Program-made: the position numbers and the translations under genes
The notes under the pieces: generated by a model
Databases searched by the model: none
The model's input: only the letters and a program-made list of their open reading frames with translations
What the model was told of the DNA's origin: nothing
Part shown: positions 1-5,589 of the stretch, piece after piece
How the letters are laid out: every line of letters starts with the position of its first letter
How positions within the stretch are numbered: the first letter of the stretch is position 1
DNA from: Lachnospiraceae bacterium UBA7480
Lineage (GTDB): Bacteria; Bacillota; Clostridia; Lachnospirales; Lachnospiraceae
Assembly: GCA_002479655.1 (NCBI GenBank)
Contig: DLOQ01000108.1
Coordinates: 1 to 6,224 of the forward strand
Length of the DNA: 6,224 nucleotides
Direction: 5' to 3'

Positions 1-26
1 CCTGTTTTTGACAGTATTTTGACGCA

Positions 27-69
27 AAAAGTCTCGCAGACCGCTTCAATAGCGGACTACGAGACTTTT
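27..69. terminator. Strong bidirectional hairpin terminator at the left IS end
   Basis: A perfect 10-bp outer stem pairs 27-36 (AAAAGTCTCG) with 60-69 (CGAGACTTTT). After a 4/4 internal loop, an inner 5-bp stem pairs 41-45 (CCGCT) with 51-55 (AGCGG) around a 5-nt loop. Read on the minus strand the hairpin ends in a run of five T and lies just after the transposase stop codon at 99, so it should end the transposase transcript. Read on the plus strand it ends in TTTT, so it should also stop transcription entering from the left. The structure is seen directly; the terminator role is inferred. Confidence 0.8.
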
Positions 70-93
70 ATAAATTTTACGAATGCACGTTAC
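63..93 (+). repeat. Left terminal inverted repeat of the IS (proposed)
   Basis: The core GCACGTTAC at 85-93 is an exact inverted match to GTAACGTGC at 2374-2382. Extending outward, 13 of the next 22 positions also pair, reaching position 63. The region is AT-rich, so the outer part is weaker evidence than the core. It overlaps the outer arm of the hairpin terminator. Confidence 0.55.
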
Positions 94-98
94 ATTAT

Positions 99-1865
99 CT
101 ATTTCTTGGTCTGTGAGCAGATATTTCTCATCTTAGCTATGGGAACAATCTGCTTTGACGTACAAAAACCGAATGCCTCATGCAATGCATCCGTAATCTC
201 TGTTCTTGTGTATACCGGCTGATACCCTTTGCCCTCATACTTTATGAAATCCATTTCCTGCAACGTTGGCAGAATCTGTTCTATGGTGTACTTGTTGTCC
301 AGCTTCCTTTCCAAATACCTGTATACGATAAGGGCAATAAAGCAGGTAATAAAGTGAGCCATGATCCTGTCCTGACGTTTCAAATATACAGGACGTGCTT
401 CAAAGTCTGTCTTCATTATCCGGAAACATTCCTCAATCTCCCAGCGACGCTTGTTCGCTTTTACTATAGTTCCTATGCTGTCATCGAGATTTGTGCACAC
501 TGCATAGAAACCGTCATATTTTTCTTCGTCTTCAATGATGGACTGGTCTATGTAGCTGGCAGATATTTCCGCCACCTCACCTTCTTTTGTTGCATGATCG
601 GTTTTTATAAACCGCTTAGGGTCGTTCTGTTTTTTCCTGCCGGCACAAGTATAGCCGGCTTCTACCATTTTTATTGCACGATCTATCTGACCCTGCCGCA
701 CATAACGCTGAAAGCTGCGGTATTTGATTGAATACGAGACGATGAGCTTTTGTTCGATGACCTGTTTTTTATCACCTTTGTCTGTATGGATAATCCCTTC
801 TTCTTTGATCCATCTCATCTTGTAAAAGGTTTTGTCTTTGTCCAGTTCATCGTCTAATTCAGATATCTTATATTTTTTGCCGGAGTTATCCCCGTCAAGA
901 ATCCACCCGTCATCGGAGAGGCACCATTCCTGCAAAAATGCTTTCAGCGTTTTTATCGGCTGCGTTGTGATGAAACCACGCATTCCATCTTCTTTATCAT
1001 AGGTGTTAAAAACCCTGTTGGTTGCGGATGAAAGACCGGCATCCGTGCAGACAATGAACTTTGACATTCCGAAGTCAGAAAGCATCCTTTCTTCTAATGG
1101 GATCATAGTCATCTGCTCATTTCTGTTACCCGGATAGATAGAGAAGGATATAGGGATGCCGTCCATGTCCATGAACAGCCCCATCCCCACGATTGGAAGA
1201 TGGCGGTTCTCCTTGCTCTTACCGAACTGCTTGTCGTCCTCGGCGGCGTCGATTTCAAAATAAAAGTTGGTGCAATCGTAGTAAATCACTTGTGTCTTTC
1301 TCTTTTGAATGGCAGAACTGTTTTTGAAGAGGCGGCTTTGGATGTAATCGGATTCCTCCGCCATGACGGACAGCGCGCGGTAAATATCATGAAGACCAAA
1401 TGACGGCTGCTCTATAAATCGTTTGGATTCTTCAAAACTGCTTTTCTTTGATGAGGAGTAAAGAATCCTCGTATAGATGAGGCGCGAGAGTATGTCATTG
1501 AGATCATACTCAAACGGATGTCTGCCAGAGATTGCACGGCATATCTTATGCAGTCCCAGTTCATAATAAATATCCTGAAGGAAAAGATATCCGCCATTAA
1601 AACGCCTTTGTTCATCCATCACCAGATCCGTTCCGGCGCAGAGTTCAATGTTGAACTTTGCGGAGTCCGCCTTTTCTGCCTCATTCATCAGCCGAACCTG
1701 CTCTTTCGCCCAGGCCTTGGCATCGGTTACATGATATGTTGCACATATAAATTTATCAGACCCAAAGGTTTTTATGGGAAGTGTCTTGTTTTTTCCATCC
1801 ACACGCACTGTTTTTACGGCACGATATGTTGTAGAATTTTTGTTTTTCGTCCATCCAAGTCTCAT
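99..1865 (-). CDS. IS1634 family DDE transposase
   Basis: This 588-aa protein is predicted to catalyse cut-and-join transposition of its own element. It resembles the IS1634 branch of the IS4-like DDE transposases. The N-terminus (residues 1-60) has the family's 'xKNKNSxxY' opening and a 'DAKAWAKEQV' stretch. The RNase H-like core shows the first catalytic Asp in YYDCTNFYFE (D197), the second in CTDAGLSS (D275), and the Glu in RRWEIEECFRIMK (E478, with the conserved R-x3-E-x6-K spacing), followed by the usual 'RPVYL' strand. A long insertion lies between D275 and E478, as is typical of IS4-type enzymes, and contains the 'YDGFYAVCTN' motif. The ATG overlaps the stop of the upstream small gene (ATGA, 1865-1862) and has a GGGGGAG ribosome site at 1876-1870, which suggests translational coupling. 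It ends with TAG, 30 bases before the left hairpin. Length and motifs look complete. The family call is by motif recognition, not by search. Confidence 0.88.
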   Translation of the reverse strand: MRLGWTKNKNSTTYRAVKTVRVDGKNKTLPIKTFGSDKFICATYHVTDAKAWAKEQVRLMNEAEKADSAKFNIELCAGTDLVMDEQRRFNGGYLFLQDIYYELGLHKICRAISGRHPFEYDLNDILSRLIYTRILYSSSKKSSFEESKRFIEQPSFGLHDIYRALSVMAEESDYIQSRLFKNSSAIQKRKTQVIYYDCTNFYFEIDAAEDDKQFGKSKENRHLPIVGMGLFMDMDGIPISFSIYPGNRNEQMTMIPLEERMLSDFGMSKFIVCTDAGLSSATNRVFNTYDKEDGMRGFITTQPIKTLKAFLQEWCLSDDGWILDGDNSGKKYKISELDDELDKDKTFYKMRWIKEEGIIHTDKGDKKQVIEQKLIVSYSIKYRSFQRYVRQGQIDRAIKMVEAGYTCAGRKKQNDPKRFIKTDHATKEGEVAEISASYIDQSIIEDEEKYDGFYAVCTNLDDSIGTIVKANKRRWEIEECFRIMKTDFEARPVYLKRQDRIMAHFITCFIALIVYRYLERKLDNKYTIEQILPTLQEMDFIKYEGKGYQPVYTRTEITDALHEAFGFCTSKQIVPIAKMRNICSQTKK

Positions 1866-2320
1866 AGCTCTCCCCCATCAAAAAAGAAGGCAAATGGATT
1901 CGGTTCGTCAGGATCATTATATGCAGCACAGTCAGCCTGCCAGGTTTCCATCCCATCCCTGATTTCAGAACATAGGAATTCATAGTCACTCTTTTTCACG
2001 ATTCCATGCTCCAGCATACATTTGTAAAACTTTTTTATGCTTGCTGCCGTACTTTTTATATTCCCGGGTGTAGACCACATACATTTGCGTATGAAGAAAT
2101 CGCCGAGGAAGGAATCAATCCTGCCCATACCGTAGTCAATCGTGAGAGGTTCCTCGTACAGGAGAAAATCATTGATATAGAAATCAGTATTCGATAAATG
2201 TCTCTTAATGGTGCTGTCCTTAAGACCATCTTCAATCAGAGCCTGTTCAAAAAGATTGAGATATTCATTATTCTTTGCCCTTATCTTATCACACGCTTTG
2301 CTGTAATCATCATAATCCAT
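1862..2320 (-). CDS. IS accessory protein resembling a tyrosine recombinase N-terminal (SAM-like) domain
   Basis: This 152-aa protein lacks any catalytic domain. Residues about 20-53 (EYLNLFEQALIEDGL, then DSTIKRHLSNTDFYINDFL) and 83-116 (STPGNIKSTAASIKKFYKCM, then HGIVKKSDYEFL) match the two helical-hairpin halves of the phage-integrase core-binding domain, in which 'STI..H...' and 'S.IKKFY..M...G.I' are familiar patterns. The Arg/His/Tyr catalytic domain that normally follows is absent, and the protein ends in an acidic, Pro/Phe-rich tail (NDPDEPNPFAFFFDGGEL). It is the first gene of the IS operon and overlaps the transposase by 4 nt. A plausible ribosome site (AGAAAGG, 2340-2334) lies rather far (13 nt) from the ATG. 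It may bind the element ends or regulate the promoter; this is inference. It could also simply be an orphan protein of unknown role. It is not a frameshifted integrase, since nothing downstream encodes the missing part. Confidence 0.75.
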   Translation of the reverse strand: MDYDDYSKACDKIRAKNNEYLNLFEQALIEDGLKDSTIKRHLSNTDFYINDFLLYEEPLTIDYGMGRIDSFLGDFFIRKCMWSTPGNIKSTAASIKKFYKCMLEHGIVKKSDYEFLCSEIRDGMETWQADCAAYNDPDEPNPFAFFFDGGEL

Positions 2321-2355
2321 AAAATGTTCCCATCCTTTCTGTGTAAGATATTTAT

Positions 2356-2384
2356 ATTATACAGTATCAAAAAGTAACGTGCAA
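2356..2384 (-). promoter_or_regulatory. Sigma-A-type promoter of the IS operon
   Basis: On the minus strand, TTGCAC (2384-2379) is followed after exactly 17 nt by a perfect TATAAT (2361-2356). The ATG of the accessory gene follows 35 nt after the -10 box. The -35 box falls inside the right terminal repeat, so a protein bound to the repeat would compete with RNA polymerase. Confidence 0.75.
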
Positions 2385-2404
2385 GCATAAATTCGATAAT
2401 TGAC
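2374..2404 (-). repeat. Right terminal inverted repeat of the IS (proposed)
   Basis: The core GTAACGTGC at 2374-2382 is the exact inverted copy of 85-93, and pairing continues imperfectly (13 of 22) out to 2404. It overlaps the -35 box of the IS promoter. Confidence 0.55.
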
Positions 2405-2430
2405 AAAAAAATAAAGCCATTGCTGGCTTT
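2404..2430 (-). terminator. Minus-strand hairpin with T-tract at the right IS end
   Basis: A 7-bp stem, AAAGCCA (2413-2419) with TGGCTTT (2424-2430), closes a 4-nt loop. On the minus strand it is followed by ATTTTTTTG (2412-2404), the shape of a rho-independent terminator. The stem has only three G-C pairs, so it is weaker than the left hairpin. No minus-strand gene is seen to its right, so it would either shield the IS from inward transcription or be a leftover of the locus before insertion. Confidence 0.5.
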
Positions 2431-2622
2431 GGAAAGTCCTGAGTGAGGTTAGGCTGTCAAACTACCGAGGAAATCTGGGCTTCTGTGGACAAAACTGCGG
2501 AAACTCAAGATATTTGTTGCTTGCAATCGCCTTGATTTTAAGATAAAATAGATACGGTACTTGCGTTAAACAAAAATGGGGTATATTGCACAAATGACTA
2601 TAAAAAATAAAAGGAGAGTCCA
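2405..2622. other. Gene-poor spacer between the IS and the signalling operon
   Basis: No gene with a start codon and ribosome site is seen here. The stretch contains the hairpin at the IS edge, a start-less open frame (2453-2551), a candidate promoter (2521-2549), the small inverted repeat TTGC-TT-GCAA (2517-2526) over its -35 box, and the ribosome site of the Hpt gene (AAGGAGA, 2611-2617). It is probably the original upstream control region of the operon. Confidence 0.5.
2521..2549 (+). promoter_or_regulatory. Candidate promoter of the signalling operon
   Basis: TTGCAA (2521-2526) and TAAAAT (2544-2549) are spaced by 17 nt and point toward the Hpt gene 74 nt downstream. A weaker alternative uses TATATT at 2582-2587 with no good -35 box. 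A small palindrome, TTGCTTGCAA (2517-2526), overlaps the -35 box and could be an operator, though it is short enough to occur by chance. Confidence 0.45.
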
Positions 2623-2997
2623 ATGAACGAGAAATGCAAAAGTGAGCTTCAGAAGAACGGCGCTGACGTCAAAAGCGCACTCCGCTCTTTTATGGGAAAA
2701 GAGGAAATGTATGAGAAATATCTGGTGAAGTTTTTGGCGGAGGATCCCAATTATGATAATCTGATGAGCAGCCTGGAAAGTAAAAATTATGAAGAGGCTT
2801 TCAGGTGTGCGCATACCCTGAAGGGAGTCAGCGTTAATCTGGGGCTGCTTCCCCTTTATAAGGAGGCGTCCGAGCTGACAGAGGCCCTGAGAGGAAAGAA
2901 GCCGGAAGAAGTCGATACGGCGGCGGTAGATGCAATAAAAGAAGAAGTGAAAACTACATATCATATATTTGCTGATATTATCAAGGATTGTTTATAG
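2623..2997 (+). CDS. Free-standing histidine phosphotransfer (Hpt) protein
   Basis: This 124-aa soluble all-helical protein is predicted to carry a phosphoryl group between receiver domains in a multi-step phosphorelay. The Hpt signature is clear: NYEEAFRCAHTLKGVSVNLG (residues 55-74), with the phospho-accepting His at 64 and the conserved Lys-Gly at 67-68. It is followed by helices resembling 'LYKEASELTEALR' (residues 78-90), as in typical Hpt four-helix bundles. The domain fills almost the entire protein, with no kinase or receiver attached. The ATG has a well-placed AAGGAGA at 2611-2617. It is the first gene of the plus-strand cluster, 57 nt before the kinase. The kinase in this window has no receiver of its own, so the partner that needs this Hpt is either the regulator here or a hybrid kinase, possibly the truncated downstream gene (inference). 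Confidence 0.88.
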   Translation: MNEKCKSELQKNGADVKSALRSFMGKEEMYEKYLVKFLAEDPNYDNLMSSLESKNYEEAFRCAHTLKGVSVNLGLLPLYKEASELTEALRGKKPEEVDTAAVDAIKEEVKTTYHIFADIIKDCL

Positions 2998-3054
2998 ATA
3001 ATATGAAATTGCCGACCTACAGATAGGACATTTTGTTACGCGGGAGGAAAAGTC

Positions 3055-4506
3055 ATGAGAAGCGGAAAAGAACCGGGAGAGATATCCGGCAGGCTGTCTG
3101 ATGAAATCAGCGAACTGGTTTTGGCTTTTGACGGGGAAGGGAATATTTTCTTCGCCAATAAGGCGGCCATGGAGACATTGAAATATCAGGAGAACGAGCT
3201 GTCGGGATGCAATATCACCCGGATTTTCCGACAGGAGTTTCAGACGGAAACGGGGGAAACCATTCCGTTTGACATAGGAAGAATGAAGGACGGGGAGGAA
3301 ACGGCGGCGTATTTAAATAACAGCGCCTGCATCCCTGTAAGGATTAAGCTATTTCCGATGGATACGCCGGGCAATTTTTTCCTTTTAGCGGAGAACATTA
3401 CCGAACGGAAGGAAATGGCGCTGAAGCTTCAAGAGTTAAAGGAAGAAGAAAAGAAAAACCTGCGGCAGAGAGATGAATTCACTGCGAATGTCACACATGA
3501 GCTGCGGACTCCGATAAACGGCATCAGAGGACATGCGGAGATACTTATGAATATGACGGAAGATTCCGAGTGCCGGAAGATACTGAGGATCATTTTGGAC
3601 TGCTGCGACAATATGTCGGAAACCATTGATAATATTTTGAATTTTTCCAAACTGGAGACGGGGAAATTTACCGTTGAGGAACGGGAGTTTGACTTTTATG
3701 AAATGATGGACAAGATTGTCGCCAATCACATCGGCGAAATCAAAAAAAAGGAGCTGACATTCAGCGTTGATGTGGATGAGCAGATACCAAGATTCTTAGT
3801 CGGGGATGAGATGGGAATTTCCCATATTTTGAACAATCTGCTTTCCAATGCAGTTAAATTTACATCCATAGGATATGTAAGCGTTGCGGTAAACAGGATC
3901 AGCCAGAGCCATGACGGAACGGAGCTGCTTTTTATGGTGAAGGACAGCGGTATCGGCATAGCGAAGGATGAGATTGGGAAGCTGTTTCAAAGCTTCAGCC
4001 AGGCAGACGCCTCCATTACCAGACGCTATGGAGGAACGGGGCTGGGGCTTTCCATTTCAAAGCAGCTGGCAGATCTGATGGATGGGAAAATTTATGTGGA
4101 GAGCGAAAGAGGAAAGGGAAGCGTATTTTCTTTCCACATCCGGCTTAAAAATGGACAGAAAGCAGAACAAAAAGAAAAATGGCAGGAAGTCTTCGACAGC
4201 TGGGGCAGTTTTGCGGAGGAGGAGAAAACAGAGGAAGAAATCGGCAATATATTTCGCTATGGGGAAAGGGAAAATTTGGAAGAGCTGCGCAAACGCATGG
4301 ATAAGCTGGCATTATCTATTGAAATGAACATATGGGACAAGGCTGAGTTTATCTGCAATACGATAAAGATATTGACAGACCCGGCGGATGAAGACTTGAA
4401 GAAACAGTTACTGCGGATGGAAATGACAATCCGAAAGGAAAACTATGAGAAAAGCATGAAAGAATATGGAAAACTCAGTGAAATGCTAAAGAAGGTGCTG
4501 GATTGA
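3055..4506 (+). CDS. Soluble PAS-domain sensor histidine kinase with a degenerate Hpt-like tail
   Basis: This 483-aa protein has no signal peptide or membrane segment, so it should act in the cytoplasm. In order it has a PAS sensor domain (about 14-115, ending in 'ENITERKEM'), a coiled-coil linker (about 116-142), HisKA with the H-box FTANVTHELRTPINGI (phospho-His 148), and HATPase_c with the N-box ILNNLLSNAVKFT (N261/N265), the G1 box VKDSGIGIA (D297), the F-box LFQSFSQAD and the G2 box GGTGLGLSIS (326-335). All kinase residues look intact. After the ATPase comes about 115 residues ending in a helical domain (about 405-483) that aligns by eye with Hpt domains, but with Asn435 (ICNTIKI) where the phospho-His should be. 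There is no receiver domain. The ATG at 3055 has a GGGAGG at 3042-3047. The stop overlaps the regulator's start by 4 nt, which makes that protein the obvious partner. Confidence 0.92.
   Translation: MRSGKEPGEISGRLSDEISELVLAFDGEGNIFFANKAAMETLKYQENELSGCNITRIFRQEFQTETGETIPFDIGRMKDGEETAAYLNNSACIPVRIKLFPMDTPGNFFLLAENITERKEMALKLQELKEEEKKNLRQRDEFTANVTHELRTPINGIRGHAEILMNMTEDSECRKILRIILDCCDNMSETIDNILNFSKLETGKFTVEEREFDFYEMMDKIVANHIGEIKKKELTFSVDVDEQIPRFLVGDEMGISHILNNLLSNAVKFTSIGYVSVAVNRISQSHDGTELLFMVKDSGIGIAKDEIGKLFQSFSQADASITRRYGGTGLGLSISKQLADLMDGKIYVESERGKGSVFSFHIRLKNGQKAEQKEKWQEVFDSWGSFAEEEKTEEEIGNIFRYGERENLEELRKRMDKLALSIEMNIWDKAEFICNTIKILTDPADEDLKKQLLRMEMTIRKENYEKSMKEYGKLSEMLKKVLD
4491..4505 (+). 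promoter_or_regulatory. Ribosome site and TTG start of the response regulator
   Basis: GAAGG (4491-4495) precedes a TTG start at 4503-4505 by 7 nt, and the TTG shares bases with the kinase stop codon (TTGA, 4503-4506). The next in-frame ATG is codon 15, which would remove the first beta strand and the acidic pair D11-D12 of the receiver, so TTG is the better start. Confidence 0.7.
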
Positions 4507-5537
4507 AAGAAGAAATCAAAATATTAATCGTAGATGATATTGGCATGAATGTGGAAATGATAAAAAATATCATTGAAGCCAGAGGCTACACAACTTTATG
4601 CGCACTCAGCGTGCGGGAAGCGGTGAATATTTTAAAAAAGGAACTGCCGTCTCTTATTTTATCCGATATATCAATGCCTGAGATAGACGGCCTCTCGTTC
4701 TGCCGGATGGTAAAAAGCAATCCGAAGACAAAAGAGATCCCGGTTATTTTTATTTCCATACTGGATACTGTCGAGGAGAAGGAAAGGGCTTTTGACGCCG
4801 GAGCCGCAGATTTTATCAGCAAGCCCTTTAATGCGGAGGAGGTTATCATGCGAGTGGATAACCACTTGAATTTCAGCCGCATGAAAAGGGAAATGGCGGA
4901 TTATAATCATATGATGCACCAGCTGGTGGAAAAACAGCAGAAGCAGCTTGAGGAGGAACAGACCAGGATTTTGTCTATCGTCATCAGAATGCTGGAAAGG
5001 CTTGATGGGAGCATGGGCAGACGTTTGAAAAACGTGGGCGAAAGCTGCAGGATTTTGTCGCAAAGTCTGCAGCTGCTGCCAAAATATGAAAATGTAATTA
5101 CGGACAGGTTCACGGAAACCATCGGGTCAGCAGCTGAACTTTGCAGTATAGAAAGCCTGCTGCAGGACTTTGCCAGGAATGCGGGAGCACAGGGGATGGA
5201 AAGCGCAGGACAGGCTTTACAGAGAGCGGGCTTTCTTGAGGAGATTGCGGAAGACGGAAAAAAATCGAAGCTTTTGGCGATGGCATCCAACATCGAAAAA
5301 TATCGTTCCGCTCATTGGGACGGAACGGGAAGTCCGGAACTTAAGGGGGAGAATATTCCTTTAGAAGCCAGGATTATGGCGCTGGCGGAGGATTTTAGCA
5401 TACAGATCGGAAAAATGGAGGAGGAAGAAAATCCGGCAAAAGAGGTTCAAAAAATAAACGAACAGAGCGGACGGCTTTACGATCCTGATATTGTAAGGGT
5501 CTTTAACAAAGTGTGGCAGCGCATGGCAGATTTTTGA
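4503..5537 (+). CDS. Response regulator: intact receiver fused to a catalytically degenerate HD-GYP-like domain
   Basis: This 344-aa protein has a receiver domain at residues 1-122 with all key residues: acidic D11 and D12, phospho-Asp 55 in LSDISMPEIDG, the switch Ser at 85, and K107-P108 in ISKPF. A helical coiled-coil linker follows (about 125-157). The rest follows the HD-GYP phosphodiesterase layout but is stripped of its active site. The first metal His position reads R174; the HD of 'HDIGK' reads C214-S215 (AAELCSIESL); the 'HHE' triad reads R268-S269-A270; and GYP reads GSP in HWDGTGSPELKGENIPLEARI (271-291). The 'ADxxDAL' motif reads AEDFSIQ. The C-terminal 'SGRLYDPDIV' still matches the family. 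It should therefore be unable to hydrolyse cyclic-di-GMP, and may instead bind a partner or a nucleotide. No DNA-binding domain is present. Phosphorylation by the overlapping kinase gene's product is the natural expectation. Confidence 0.85.
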   Translation: MKEEIKILIVDDIGMNVEMIKNIIEARGYTTLCALSVREAVNILKKELPSLILSDISMPEIDGLSFCRMVKSNPKTKEIPVIFISILDTVEEKERAFDAGAADFISKPFNAEEVIMRVDNHLNFSRMKREMADYNHMMHQLVEKQQKQLEEEQTRILSIVIRMLERLDGSMGRRLKNVGESCRILSQSLQLLPKYENVITDRFTETIGSAAELCSIESLLQDFARNAGAQGMESAGQALQRAGFLEEIAEDGKKSKLLAMASNIEKYRSAHWDGTGSPELKGENIPLEARIMALAEDFSIQIGKMEEEENPAKEVQKINEQSGRLYDPDIVRVFNKVWQRMADF

Positions 5538-5589
5538 TACTCTGGAGGACTTTTATCATAGGCTACGGCTTTAAGGAGAACAGGGCAAA

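Larger units (their letters stand above)
63..2404 (-). mobile_element. IS1634-type insertion sequence with an accessory gene
   Basis: The element holds two minus-strand genes that overlap by 4 nt: a small recombinase-N-domain-like gene followed by a DDE transposase. The proposed ends are imperfect inverted repeats at 63-93 and 2374-2404, which match at 22 of 31 positions and include a 9-bp exact core. I could not find a convincing short target-site duplication next to these ends. IS1634 (Mycoplasma) and IS1549 (Mycobacterium) are known to make long, variable-length target duplications, so a short one need not be present, and the window starts too close to the left end to test for a long one. 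The true boundaries could lie a few tens of bases further out, because hairpins flank both ends. At about 2.3 kb it is longer than a one-gene IS of this family because of the accessory gene. Both reading frames are intact, so the copy may be active. Confidence 0.7.

Noticed and set aside
19..23. TTGAC at 19-23 and 2400-2404 as a 5-bp target duplication
   Set aside because: The sequences immediately inside these copies do not form inverted repeats, and TTGAC also occurs at 8-12, so the match is likely chance.
180..731. Long plus-strand open frame (183 aa) opposite the transposase
   Set aside because: It is antisense to a well-supported transposase, has no ribosome site, and gives a hydrophobic, Cys/Phe-rich product typical of a shadow frame.
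1518..1985. Plus-strand open frame (155 aa) opposite both IS genes
   Set aside because: It crosses the boundary of two real minus-strand genes and shows no recognisable domain.
2431..2622. Riboswitch or structured leader RNA before the Hpt gene
   Set aside because: I could not find a multi-stem fold or a known aptamer core, and the likely transcription start leaves only about 65 nt of leader.
2566..2964. Minus-strand open frame (132 aa) opposite the Hpt gene
   Set aside because: The Hpt protein on the plus strand has an intact active-site motif and a good ribosome site; the antisense product is a shadow.
3013..3026. Small inverted repeat (CCTA...TAGG) between the Hpt and kinase genes
   Set aside because: The stem is only 4 bp with no T-tract, too weak to call a terminator or a regulatory RNA.
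4671..5293. Minus-strand open frames opposite the response regulator
   Set aside because: They lie wholly inside a gene with a clear receiver domain and have low-complexity, Phe/Ser/Cys-rich translations.
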